33,802 nucleotides of DNA from Zetaproteobacteria bacterium (GTDB lineage Bacteria > Pseudomonadota > Zetaproteobacteria > Mariprofundales > Mariprofundaceae): positions 1-33,802 of the forward strand of contig QIFG01000046.1 of NCBI GenBank assembly GCA_003228735.1, given 5' to 3'. The notes under the pieces are model-generated. The model saw nothing but the letters and a program-made list of their open reading frames with translations. It had not been told where the DNA came from and did not search any database. Below are positions 1 through 8,713 of this stretch, in pieces. Position 1 is the first letter of the stretch; every line of letters starts with the position of its first letter. The translations under genes were made by a program, and so were the position numbers.

Positions 1-83
1 GAAAATCACTGGGCTACAGAACACCCCATGAAGTGTTCTTCAATACCACGTCGCGACTCACCGATGTTGCACTTGGCAGTTGA
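1..83 (+). CDS. IS30-family transposase, C-terminal fragment (cut by window edge)
   Basis: Codons read in frame from base 3 to the TGA at 81-83 give a tail containing KSLGYRTPHEVFF and ending DVALGS. This closely resembles the C-terminal end of IS30-family DDE transposases, where a 'P-x-K-x-L-x-x-x-T-P-x-E-V-F' segment closes the catalytic domain. Only about 26 residues are inside the window, so the start and the DDE triad cannot be seen. The stop is followed directly by a sequence that looks like the right end of such an element. The call rests on remembered family similarity and is short, but the motif is distinctive. Whether the full copy is intact is unknown. Confidence 0.8.
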   Translation, partial: KSLGYRTPHEVFFNTTSRLTDVALGS

Positions 84-91
84 ATCCGCCT
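66..91. repeat. Probable right terminal inverted repeat of the IS30-like element
   Basis: The segment GTTGCACTTGGCAGTTGAAT and the few bases after it overlap the transposase stop codon. In many IS30-family elements the right inverted repeat overlaps or touches the transposase end and has this GTTGC...TTGAAT layout. The matching left repeat lies outside the window, so the exact boundary is inferred. Confidence 0.45.
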
Positions 92-202
92 CTTTTCATA
101 AACTAATATTGTTGATACATGGAAAAATTTCCACGTATTTCTCTCCTGTTACGGATAAGTTTTATCCATCCCTTTTCTCCTGCCCGACTCTCAAGCAAGC
201 AT

Positions 203-1477
203 CTACTTTGTGGTAAAGCGTGAGCCAAGCAGGTTGCTGGGGGCATACAATTCGCCACCGGCATATTGATAAACTTCAGTCGTTGTTTTTCCTCCCGCTT
301 CATCAATGACCACGTAGGTGGCAGGTGGCGGCTTGTCTCCGGCCACGCCGCTGTCGCCGTCAATCCAGGTGCCGGAATTCACATAAATGAAATCAGACCC
401 GGCATCCGGGCCGGGATCGGCCAAATCCTCGATGATCTTCAGCGCGGCCTTGTAGTCACCTTTCTCAATATCTCTGCGAATTAGTGCAAAGTCCTCAAGC
501 AACTCTTCGATGGACTTCAGCGACAGGGAGAAACCCCTGACTTCCCATTCGTGGGTATGGCCGAAAACCACAACATTCTGAGGTTTCCTTTTCACAAGGT
601 ATTGCAGGAGGGCCGCCGGGAAAAGCATGGCGCCTTCGCCGATGGCGGCAATCGTGGCCGGAACATTATCCGGCATGTTCTTATCCCATTCCTTGAAAAG
701 ATTCTTGAATGTTTCCGACACATCCGAGGTAGCAATGCTGCCGGGATAACGGTTGATGCCGTCCATTTCCATCGAATTGCGGGGCGCCTTGATTGCATCG
801 ACCACGGACTCGAAGACAGCCTGGGCAATCTTTTCATGGTGGGCCATCTTGGAAAGCATATCGAACAGGATGCCGATGTATTGCTTTTTGGTGACCGGGT
901 GGCCGGTCGTGGTTCCCTCGGCCTGGCTGCGCGCGACAAAGAATCCCAGCGGCAGGCTGTGTCCCGGATTGTCATACGCATCCGGAGCATTGAACATGCA
1001 ATACAGCGATCCGTGTTCCGCTGCCACCTTACCCGAGGTGTAGATGCCCTGGCCGGGGCCGGTAATGACAGTTTTAACCTTATCGCTGATGATCCGCGTG
1101 ACCGCTTCGCGCTCAATCAGCATGTCATGATTGCCGGGAACATAGGTGAGACTGATCGAATCATTGTTCGCTAAGTTTTTCAGAGCCTGAATGACTTGCT
1201 GGTTCTGAGGAGCAGCAGCAATTTTGGCGAACTGATCTGCATAGGGCGAGCCGATGGGAGGAACCGGGTGGCCCGGATAGGGAACAACCCACTCATCGAA
1301 TAAATCGCCAACAATCACCAGTTCAGCCAGCGTTTCATCCCCGGCAAGCTTGCCCAGAAAATCGGTTAGCAGGGCGGCACGATTGGCAAGCAGCCAGCCG
1401 TACGGGCTCTTGCCTTCAATGCTTTCTGCCGTCCCCATATGGATATCACTGATAAATATTTTCTTGGTTCGCGCCAT
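203..1477 (-). CDS. Metallophosphoesterase (calcineurin-like), 424 aa
   Basis: The protein carries the metal-binding signatures of calcineurin-type phosphoesterases in order: SDIHMG near residues 10-15, GDLFDEW at 57-63, GNHDM at 115-119, a lone EHG near 154-156 and GHTHEWE near 306-312. These bind a two-metal centre that hydrolyses phosphoester bonds. There is no signal peptide or membrane segment, so it is probably cytoplasmic. The substrate cannot be read from the sequence. At 424 residues it is longer than UshA-unrelated small phosphoesterases such as YfcE or LpxH. I chose the ATG at 1477 rather than the in-frame ATG at 1498 because a strong GGAGGAG sits 4-6 bases upstream. It is divergent from the LOG-family gene across a palindromic operator-like site. 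Confidence 0.85.
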   Translation of the reverse strand: MARTKKIFISDIHMGTAESIEGKSPYGWLLANRAALLTDFLGKLAGDETLAELVIVGDLFDEWVVPYPGHPVPPIGSPYADQFAKIAAAPQNQQVIQALKNLANNDSISLTYVPGNHDMLIEREAVTRIISDKVKTVITGPGQGIYTSGKVAAEHGSLYCMFNAPDAYDNPGHSLPLGFFVARSQAEGTTTGHPVTKKQYIGILFDMLSKMAHHEKIAQAVFESVVDAIKAPRNSMEMDGINRYPGSIATSDVSETFKNLFKEWDKNMPDNVPATIAAIGEGAMLFPAALLQYLVKRKPQNVVVFGHTHEWEVRGFSLSLKSIEELLEDFALIRRDIEKGDYKAALKIIEDLADPGPDAGSDFIYVNSGTWIDGDSGVAGDKPPPATYVVIDEAGGKTTTEVYQYAGGELYAPSNLLGSRFTTK

Positions 1478-1549
1478 GGTTCTCCTCCCTTCAGGCATCG
1501 GTAGTGCCGTTTGCCTCAGACAGAAGCCAAGCAGGTTTCTCCGGGGAAA

Positions 1550-1573
1550 GATATACGTATTAATACGTATATC
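1550..1573. promoter_or_regulatory. Perfect 24-base palindrome, candidate operator
   Basis: The left arm GATATACGTATT is followed immediately by its exact reverse complement, with no spacer. The site lies between the start of the metallophosphoesterase (1477, minus) and that of the LOG-family gene (1658, plus). An AT-rich perfect dyad of this length in a divergent promoter region is typical of a binding site for a dimeric repressor. No regulator gene lies next to it in the window, so the cognate protein is unknown. Confidence 0.6.
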
Positions 1574-1657
1574 AGATAAAGAGCCTTCACTATATGGTGC
1601 AATGCGCGGGCATCTACCATAATGTTATGGGGCAAGGAGATTTCGGGGAGGGCAGGG

Positions 1658-2338
1658 ATGATTGAAGACCTGAAGGGCGCAGAAGCCTGGCGTATTTTCC
1701 GCATTATCAGCGAGTTCACCGAAGGCATCGACAAGCTTTCCACATTGGATTTCGCCATCACGATCTTTGGTTCGGCACGGCTGAAGCCTGGCGATGCGCA
1801 CTACGACACGGCGTTGAGCATCTCCAGGAAGCTTGCTGATGAAAAGTTTTCCATTATCACCGGTGGTGGGCCGGGCGTGATGGAAGCTGCAAACCGGGGG
1901 GCAATTGAAGGCCACAGTCGCTCTGTTGGCCTGAACATCGCCCTGCCTGAGGAGCAACAGGCCAACCCCTATCAGAATGTCTCCCTGCGGTTCCGCTATT
2001 TCTTTGTGCGCAAGGTCATGTTCATCAAAGAGTCGATGGGCTATGTCTGCATGCCCGGCGGGTTTGGCACGCTGGACGAGTTTTTTGAGGCGCTGACCCT
2101 GATGCAAACGCACAAAATTTACCCGCTACCGCTGGTTCTGTTTGGAACCGAGTTCTGGCAGGGATTGCTGGACTGGGTCAACACGACGCTGCTGAAAGAA
2201 GGCCTGATTTCACCCGAGGACCTTGATCTGATTACCCTGACCGATGATGTTGATGAGGTGATCGATATCATGCTCAAACACCGTGACTGGAAACGGCAGC
2301 AGATAAAGCTGACGCCGCATGAATCAGCAGGCGCTTGA
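1658..2338 (+). CDS. LOG-family (YvdD-like) protein, putative nucleotide/cytokinin riboside phosphoribohydrolase
   Basis: A Rossmann-like protein of 226 residues with the LOG-family signatures GGGPGVMEAANRGA near residue 67-80 and PGGFGTLDE near 130. In characterised relatives the second motif binds the ribose-phosphate and supplies the catalytic residues for cleaving the N-glycosidic bond of nucleoside 5'-monophosphates; older annotations call it 'lysine decarboxylase', which is not supported. I prefer the ATG at 1658 because GGGAGGG lies 6-8 bases upstream; the in-frame ATG at 1622 has no ribosome binding site. It is divergent from the metallophosphoesterase gene and followed 33 bases later by a TauE-like gene, which may be cotranscribed. 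Confidence 0.88.
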   Translation: MIEDLKGAEAWRIFRIISEFTEGIDKLSTLDFAITIFGSARLKPGDAHYDTALSISRKLADEKFSIITGGGPGVMEAANRGAIEGHSRSVGLNIALPEEQQANPYQNVSLRFRYFFVRKVMFIKESMGYVCMPGGFGTLDEFFEALTLMQTHKIYPLPLVLFGTEFWQGLLDWVNTTLLKEGLISPEDLDLITLTDDVDEVIDIMLKHRDWKRQQIKLTPHESAGA

Positions 2339-2371
2339 TTCGGCTTCAGTGGGCAACCCAAAAAAGACCCT

Positions 2372-3178
2372 GTGGCTGAATTTGATTTAGCCCTGCTTGC
2401 CTACGGCCTGATTGTCGGCCTTGTGGCCGGTAGTGCTGGCGGGTTGCTGGCCGGGCTTGCGGGGCTGGGTGGCGGACTGATCTATGTGCCGATCTTCTAT
2501 GCTCTGATGCCGGGCGAGCATGAAACCCTTTCGCTTCAGATCATGTCGAGCATGGTGGCCGTATTCATTACCAGCCTGTTCTCTGCGCGGGCTCACTGGC
2601 GGCTTGGCCATGTGCAGATGCCGGCGTTCAGGCAACTGATTCCCGGCCTGATGCTTGGCGCTGGCATCGGTCTGTGGAGCACGCTGCGCATCCCCGAGGC
2701 CATGCTCCTGCTGGCCTTGGGGTTGCTGGATGGCTGGGTGGCTTGGGACTATGGCAGGAAATACGTGCAGAAAGCAGAATCGGTGTCGCTTTTCACCTGG
2801 TCCGGGCCGATTGGCTATGTCTCGGGCACGCTGGGTATTGGTGGTGGCGCGATGCTGGCGCCACTGCTGCGCCGCATGTTGCCGCTCAGGGAAGCTGTGG
2901 GCACCACGGCTCTGTGCGGCGCCGTTATGGCGCTGACAGCGGTGTTGCTGAACATTGCGATTGAGCGGCAATGGGCCGGGCTTTTGGCAGAGCAGGAGAC
3001 ATTTCTTGTTGCCGCCTGGCTGGGCATCGTGATTGTGCTGCCGTTTTCCACTCGTCTGGCGGCCAGGCTGCATGCGAAGCATCCGGAAGCGGTTTTGCGC
3101 CCGGCCTTGCGCCTGTTGTTTGCCGGACTATCTGCACTGTTGTTGCTGGCCGCAGTCGTCGCGGGTCTGTCGAACTGA
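2372..3178 (+). CDS. Sulfite exporter TauE/SafE family membrane protein
   Basis: A 268-residue hydrophobic protein with about eight predicted membrane segments. It has two glycine-rich repeats, near residues 18-38 (GSAGGLLAGLAGLGGG) and near 150-165 (GYVSGTLGIGGGAMLAPLL). This duplicated G-x-G-G-G layout is the hallmark of the TauE/SafE (DUF81) family of anion exporters, implicated in moving sulfite, sulfoacetate or other organosulfur anions across the inner membrane. The start is a GTG at 2372 with no strong ribosome binding site, 33 bases after the LOG gene. It converges on rodA across 30 bases. The substrate is not predictable from these data. Confidence 0.85.
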   Translation: MAEFDLALLAYGLIVGLVAGSAGGLLAGLAGLGGGLIYVPIFYALMPGEHETLSLQIMSSMVAVFITSLFSARAHWRLGHVQMPAFRQLIPGLMLGAGIGLWSTLRIPEAMLLLALGLLDGWVAWDYGRKYVQKAESVSLFTWSGPIGYVSGTLGIGGGAMLAPLLRRMLPLREAVGTTALCGAVMALTAVLLNIAIERQWAGLLAEQETFLVAAWLGIVIVLPFSTRLAARLHAKHPEAVLRPALRLLFAGLSALLLLAAVVAGLSN

Positions 3179-3208
3179 AAGGCTAGGGAAGACGTATTCG
3201 GAGCTTCC

Positions 3209-4318
3209 TTAGGCGAAGGGGCTACCGGGGCGCTGCCAGGGAATGCGATCATGGGATTCGATGCCTACGCGCATGGCGATGCCCAGCGCGGCCAGCAGCG
3301 TGATCAGCGCCGAGCCGCCATAGCTGATGAATGGCAGAGGTACGCCGACAACCGGCAACAGGCCGGACACCATGCCGATATTGATGCACATATACAGCGC
3401 AAAAATGGTTGTGATGCCCAGACAGAGCAGCGAACTAAAGCGCGTGCTCGCCCTCTCAGCGATGCTCAACAGTTGGAAGAGCAGGACGCCGTATAGAACA
3501 AACAGAATCAGCGATACGATCAGACCGCCCTCTTCAGCCAACACGGCAAAGATAAAGTCCGTGTGCTGTTCAGGCAGGAAGTGCAGACGGTTTTGCGTGC
3601 CCTGCAGGTAGCCCTTTCCGAACAGGCCACCGGAGCCTATGGCGATGGCGGACTGGATGACGTGATAGCCCGAGCCCAGGGGGTCGGACTGCGGATCGAG
3701 AAAACTCAAGATGCGCTGCTTCTGATAGGCATGCATATTGAGCCAGAGAAGAGGCATGCTGACCAGCGCCACCATCACCCCGAGGCCGAACCAGCGCCAG
3801 CGCAGACCTGCCGCCATCAACATCACCCCGCCGGCCAGGAGCAGCACCAGAGCGGTGCCCAAGTCAGGCTGTTTGATAATAAGCAGGGTCGGCAGGATCA
3901 TCATAAGTGCCGGCGGCAGCAAATTCTTAAGCGAATTGGCCTCCCGCGAGGCGAACCATTGCGCCAGGATCAGGACAAGCGCCCACTTCATCAATTCAGA
4001 AGGCTGAATGTTGAAAAGCCCAAGGTTCAGCCAGCGCTGGGCGCCCATTTGTGTATCGCCGATCAGCGGCACAAGAACCAGGCAAAGTAGGGCAAACAGG
4101 AACATGGGCCAGCAGGCCAGCGCCAGTATTCGCAGCGGCACGAAACACAGGCCGAACATGATGATTATCCCAAGCAGCCAGTACAGGTTCTGGCGTTGCC
4201 ACAGGCCAATATCGCCTTGATGCAAAGCGGCGTAGAGCGTGGCGATGCCGATACCGGCCAGGCACAGCAGGCAGAGCAGCAGCACCTTATCCATGCGGCG
4301 GATGGTCTCAAGTATCAA
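3209..4318 (-). CDS. rodA: RodA, SEDS-family peptidoglycan glycosyltransferase
   Basis: A 369-residue polytopic protein (about ten membrane segments) matching RodA of the SEDS family. It polymerises glycan strands from lipid II during cell elongation, in complex with PBP2 and MreBCD. Visible signatures are QPSELMKWALVLILAQW and KQPDLGTALV in the middle, LPEQHTDFIFAVLAEEGG, and the C-terminal GLLPVVGVPLPFISYGGS. Length fits the family (about 370). The ATG at 4318 overlaps the mrdA stop as ATGA, so the two are translationally coupled. It is the last gene of the mre/mrd operon. Confidence 0.96.
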   Translation of the reverse strand: MILETIRRMDKVLLLCLLCLAGIGIATLYAALHQGDIGLWQRQNLYWLLGIIIMFGLCFVPLRILALACWPMFLFALLCLVLVPLIGDTQMGAQRWLNLGLFNIQPSELMKWALVLILAQWFASREANSLKNLLPPALMMILPTLLIIKQPDLGTALVLLLAGGVMLMAAGLRWRWFGLGVMVALVSMPLLWLNMHAYQKQRILSFLDPQSDPLGSGYHVIQSAIAIGSGGLFGKGYLQGTQNRLHFLPEQHTDFIFAVLAEEGGLIVSLILFVLYGVLLFQLLSIAERASTRFSSLLCLGITTIFALYMCINIGMVSGLLPVVGVPLPFISYGGSALITLLAALGIAMRVGIESHDRIPWQRPGSPFA

Positions 4319-6096
4319 GACGCCTCCCTTTTCGCCATGGCCCGCACAATGGCGGCGGCAACGGGCGCGGCAGCGGAGCCGCCATGGCCGCCATGTTCAA
4401 CAAAAACGGCAAAAGCGATGCGGGGGTTCTCAAAGGGCGCATAGCCCATGAACCAGGCGTGATCCTGAAGGTGTTTGGGTTTTTTCTTTGCTTCTTTTTT
4501 GTCGTTATCCTGCGCCATGGCAACGACCTGGGCCGTGCCGGTTTTTCCGGCGACCTTCCAGGGAAGCCGGGACAGACGGGCGTGGGCCGTGCCGCGGCCG
4601 GAAGCCACAACATCGCGCATGGCCTTGCGAATGATGTCCAGGTGTTTCGGGCTCACATCTATTTCTCGCATGATTTGTGCAGGCTGGCCTGCTTCAAGTT
4701 GTGGCCTGAGCAGCTTGCCGCCGTTGGCGATGGCGGCGGCAAAACGCGCCATCTGCATGGGCGTGACGCTGACCGCACCCTGACCAATGGCCGTGATCAT
4801 GGTCTCGCCCCGAAACCATTTGCGCGTGTGGCCGGATGGTGAACGCGCCTGGGTTGGCATCGTGCCCCTGACTTCGGGGGAAAGCTCAATGCCGGTTGGC
4901 TGGCCAAAGCCCCAGCGTTTGGCCTCGGCCTGCAAGCGTGACATGCCCAGTTGGTCGCCAAGTTTATAGAAATAGACATCGCAGGACTCCACAATGGCCC
5001 GGTGCATATTCACCCGGCCATGGCCCTTGCGTCTCCAGCAGCGCAGATTTCGATCTGCCAATTCCAAAAAACCTTTGCAGTCGGTTTTTTTTCGGGTAAG
5101 CGGCATGCCATACCTCAAGGCGGCCAGGCTGGTTAACAATTTGAACGTCGAGGCGGGCGGGAAAGCGGCCTGAATGGCCCGATTTAGCAATGGGCGTTTC
5201 GGGTCATGCAACCAGTATTGCCACTGCTCCATTTCCAGGCCGCTGATAAAGTGGTTGGTATCAATGCCCGGCTGGCTTAGAAGCACGAGCACTTCCCCGG
5301 TATGGACATCCATGACAACGACTGCTCCGGTGCGGCCTGCCAGCGCCCTGGATGCCGCCTTCTGCAGGTCGATATCCAGGCTTATTTGGATTTGCTCGCC
5401 CATGACGGGCGGCGTGCGCTTGAGCACACCCACCCTGCGGCCCAGCGCATCCACCTCTTCCTGTTGCATGCCCAATTGCCCGTGCAGCCTGCTTTCGAAA
5501 GTCTTTTCCAGGCCGCTGCGCCCGGCTTTTTCAATTGGCAGCATGCCTTTGTTTACATCCTCGGCATTGGCCATGGATAGGTAGCCTATAAGGTGGGAGG
5601 CCGTCTGCGCATAAGGGTAGAAACGGCGGGTTCCGGCCTTTACATCCACCCCGGCCAGATGATGCAGCCTGGCGGCCAGTGGAGCCACACGTAGCCAGGG
5701 CAACTTGTCCTCGACCAAAACCGGGCGGTCACGCCGCGCCCGTTTCAGGCGGTGTTTGACCTGAGCGAACTGGCGCTCGTCCCAGCCAAGCAAGTCGGCC
5801 AACCTGGCCAGGGTCTTTTCCATCTCAGGAATGCGTTCAGGGATGATATAAACGTGATAGGACACGTGATTGACAGCCAGACCGACGCCATGCCGGTCGA
5901 CGAGCTCACCGCGCGTTGCCAGCATCGGCACCACATTAACCCGATTTTGTTCTGCCTGTAGCAGCAGGCCTTCATGTTGCAGCCATTGCAGGTCAAGCAG
6001 GCGCAGGAACAGCAGGAACAGCAGCGCGAAGCTGAAAATCTGAAAACACAGAATGCGCTGATTAAAGCGCTTGCGGCTATGATGATAATCTTGCAT
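4315..6096 (-). CDS. mrdA: Penicillin-binding protein 2 (MrdA), elongation transpeptidase
   Basis: A class B PBP of 593 residues that cross-links lateral-wall peptidoglycan in the elongasome. The N terminus has a short cytoplasmic stretch and one membrane segment (about residues 18-40), then the pedestal domain with TRGELVDRHG. The transpeptidase motifs are STFK (serine near 316), SCD (near 371) and KTGTAQ (near 518). I chose the ATG at 6096, giving MQDYHHSRKRF; in-frame ATGs at 6114 and 6129 would add up to 11 residues without a ribosome binding site. From 6096 it overlaps the mreD end by 20 bases, and its own end overlaps rodA by four. Confidence 0.95.
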   Translation of the reverse strand: MQDYHHSRKRFNQRILCFQIFSFALLFLLFLRLLDLQWLQHEGLLLQAEQNRVNVVPMLATRGELVDRHGVGLAVNHVSYHVYIIPERIPEMEKTLARLADLLGWDERQFAQVKHRLKRARRDRPVLVEDKLPWLRVAPLAARLHHLAGVDVKAGTRRFYPYAQTASHLIGYLSMANAEDVNKGMLPIEKAGRSGLEKTFESRLHGQLGMQQEEVDALGRRVGVLKRTPPVMGEQIQISLDIDLQKAASRALAGRTGAVVVMDVHTGEVLVLLSQPGIDTNHFISGLEMEQWQYWLHDPKRPLLNRAIQAAFPPASTFKLLTSLAALRYGMPLTRKKTDCKGFLELADRNLRCWRRKGHGRVNMHRAIVESCDVYFYKLGDQLGMSRLQAEAKRWGFGQPTGIELSPEVRGTMPTQARSPSGHTRKWFRGETMITAIGQGAVSVTPMQMARFAAAIANGGKLLRPQLEAGQPAQIMREIDVSPKHLDIIRKAMRDVVASGRGTAHARLSRLPWKVAGKTGTAQVVAMAQDNDKKEAKKKPKHLQDHAWFMGYAPFENPRIAFAVFVEHGGHGGSAAAPVAAAIVRAMAKREAS

Positions 6097-6526
6097 GTAG
6101 CTTCGTAAGCGCATGCCACAAAGGCACACACAGCATCAAGGTCATCAGCCACTGCATAAAGCCTGAACCAAGCCACAGAATGGGAAGGCAGACAACGCCC
6201 ATCAGGATGGCGCGCCACATCAGGGCTGTGCCAAGTTCCCTGTCAATCTGCAGTAACAGATAGGGGATGGCGGCGGCCAGCGGCAGCGCTCCCCACACGG
6301 TCCAGTAAAGACTGACATCATGGGCCACGACGCCCGGAATCAGCCATGGCCAGCCGCTGCGATAGGAGAGCAGGGCTGCGGTCAGCAAGGCCAGTGACCA
6401 GTCCGGTTGCACAATATGGCCGGCCAGCCCCAGGCTGAAGCACAGCCCGGCGAAGGAAAACAGCAGCAACAGGGCTGGCTGGCGATGCCGGATCAAGGCC
6501 GGGCCTTGATGGCAACGGCCAGCCAT
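6077..6526 (-). CDS. mreD: MreD, rod shape-determining membrane protein
   Basis: A small hydrophobic protein of up to 149 residues with about five membrane segments, lying between mreC and mrdA as MreD normally does. Sequence similarity in this family is low, so position and topology carry the call. The coordinates use the ATG at 6526, which overlaps mreC by 34 bases but has no ribosome binding site. A TTG at 6496 overlaps the mreC stop as TTGA, with AAGG about seven bases upstream, and would give 139 residues starting MIRHRQPALLLL. That start looks more natural for coupled translation. Confidence 0.88.
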   Translation of the reverse strand: MAGRCHQGPALIRHRQPALLLLFSFAGLCFSLGLAGHIVQPDWSLALLTAALLSYRSGWPWLIPGVVAHDVSLYWTVWGALPLAAAIPYLLLQIDRELGTALMWRAILMGVVCLPILWLGSGFMQWLMTLMLCVPLWHALTKLHARLSS

Positions 6527-7275
6527 GCATCACGGCGCCAGTGGGCCAGGGGTTCTGCCTCGACGTGGGCAAAGGCGCTGCCCGCAAGCCGTTTGATGCG
6601 AGTTATTCGGGCCACCGGAATGCCGGGCGGATAAATGCCGCCTGCACCGCTGGTTTGCAGGATGCTGCCGGCAGGCGGGGCGGACGCCCATGGCACAAAC
6701 TCCACCAGCAGACTGTTTCCCTGTCCGCGGACAAGAACGGCCAGGGCTTGATCCCTGATCGTGGCTGGAACGGCAAGTGAAGCATCAAGAATGGTGCGCA
6801 CAACGGCATGTTTTCCATCAGCGGTATCCACCAGGCCAACCAGGCCCTCGCTGGAGGCGACAACGTTGTCGGCCACGGCACCTTCTGCCTCGATAGTCAG
6901 ATGACGGCTCATCCTGTCCGGGCTGCGCGCCACGACGCGAGCGGCCTGCCAGCGGGAGGTGGGTTGAGCCTTCAGACCCAGCAGGCTGCGAAGCTGCTTG
7001 TTTTCTTCCCTCAGGCTGTTGGTCTCCTGAACAAGCGAGGCCTGCTGTTCCAGTCTGATCTGCTGTTCAATGAGCTGTGTTTGCAGGGAGGCGCTGTCCT
7101 GAAGCCACAGGCGCGAGGCCTCAAACCAGCGGACAGGCGTATACAGGGCATCCACAACCGGGGAGATGATCAGGTTGGCATACTGGCCTGTCGGTAGAGA
7201 TTGAATGGAATATAGAACTAAAAGGCCAAGAACGGCCCACAGCAAAGGGCGAAGCCGTTGCCACAGATGCACCAC
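6493..7275 (-). CDS. mreC: MreC, rod shape-determining protein
   Basis: A bitopic protein of 260 residues. A membrane segment at about residues 9-27 is followed by a coiled coil (about 55-95, rich in Q/E/L: LIEQQIRLEQQ, TNSLREENKQLRSLL) and then the beta-rich periplasmic domain with VVARSPDRMSRHLTIEAEG. MreC links cytoplasmic MreB filaments to the periplasmic wall-synthesis enzymes. The start is GTG at 7275; GAGGAA, which includes the end of mreB and its TAA stop, serves as ribosome binding site. Only three bases separate it from mreB. Confidence 0.95.
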   Translation of the reverse strand: MVHLWQRLRPLLWAVLGLLVLYSIQSLPTGQYANLIISPVVDALYTPVRWFEASRLWLQDSASLQTQLIEQQIRLEQQASLVQETNSLREENKQLRSLLGLKAQPTSRWQAARVVARSPDRMSRHLTIEAEGAVADNVVASSEGLVGLVDTADGKHAVVRTILDASLAVPATIRDQALAVLVRGQGNSLLVEFVPWASAPPAGSILQTSGAGGIYPPGIPVARITRIKRLAGSAFAHVEAEPLAHWRRDAWLAVAIKARP

Positions 7276-7278
7276 AAA

Positions 7279-8316
<1,038 letters not shown>

Positions 8317-8453
8317 TTAAATTCCCTTCCTGAACCTGTAATGGTTTGCGAGCCTAGTTGGTGATGTGACGCAGGTAAAGGTCGGTGCGGCCGGACGGGG
8401 GAGGGGTGTCATGGACGGACAGGAACGCCGGCAGCAGAAAACCGTTTAGCAAG

Positions 8454-8459
8454 ATTATA
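8454..8459 (-). promoter_or_regulatory. Candidate -10 box of the mre operon
   Basis: On the minus strand the hexamer reads TATAAT exactly, about 138 bases upstream of the mreB start. No convincing -35 hexamer lies 17 or 18 bases further upstream (the best reads GCCACA). It implies an mreB leader of roughly 130 bases. Confidence 0.4.
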
Positions 8460-8480
8460 TTGTGCCAGGGCTTTTGATGT

Positions 8481-8512
8481 GGCTTCAGACTCTCCAAATC
8501 GAGAGAGAAGCC
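8481..8512. other. Two-part hairpin between the 43-codon gene and mreB
   Basis: Arms GGCTTC and GAAGCC (8481-8486 and 8507-8512) flank a second pair CTCTC and GAGAG (8490-8494 and 8501-8505) around a six-base loop. There are 3 and 1 unpaired bases between the two stems. It lies just downstream of the small membrane-protein gene on minus. It has no T-run on either strand, so it is not a classical terminator. Confidence 0.45.
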
Positions 8513-8521
8513 AGCAGGGAT

Positions 8522-8653
8522 TTATAGTGCGCCGCTTTGAATCAGGGCCGCCATGCCCAGGCAGAGGATTGTCAGCAGCACAAAACTGCGAGTTGAAGCA
8601 TTGCCACGCTGGTGTCTCCGTTTTCCCGAATAAATCCTCTGATTTCCGTACAT
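8522..8653 (-). CDS. Predicted 43-residue single-span membrane peptide
   Basis: The ATG at 8653 is preceded four bases away by a near-perfect AGGAGGA ribosome binding site, which is the main reason to call a gene here. The product has a basic, polar N-terminal half (MYGNQRIYSGKRRHQ) and a C-terminal hydrophobic helix (SFVLLTILCLGMAALIQ). That is the layout of a small inner-membrane peptide with N-in topology. It lies 60 bases after the YjbQ-family gene and before the mreB promoter on the same strand. I do not recognise the family. A longer reading from 8710 has no ribosome binding site. The AGGAGG can pair with an upstream CCTCCT, so translation may be conditional. Confidence 0.6.
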   Translation of the reverse strand: MYGNQRIYSGKRRHQRGNASTRSFVLLTILCLGMAALIQSGAL

Positions 8654-8657
8654 ATTT

Positions 8658-8678
8658 CCTCCTGAATTGGGGAGGAGG
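8658..8678 (-). promoter_or_regulatory. Hairpin masking the ribosome binding site of the 43-codon gene
   Basis: On the minus strand CCTCCT (8678-8673) is the exact complement of AGGAGG (8663-8658), with a nine-base loop between. The second arm is the ribosome binding site itself. Pairing would sequester it, as in RNA thermometers or other leader switches. The stem is short (six pairs), so function is inference. Confidence 0.4.
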
Positions 8679-8713
8679 TTAATAAGGGCTGCCGCATGCA
8701 ACTGTGACACGGG

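Noticed and set aside
1622-1657. Twelve-codon N-terminal extension of the LOG protein
   Set aside because: No ribosome binding site before 1622, while 1658 has GGGAGGG at good spacing.
8435-8470. Possible sigma54 promoter (TGGCAC ... TTGC) upstream of mreB
   Set aside because: The spacing between the two elements is nine bases instead of five; the TATAAT within it is a better explanation.
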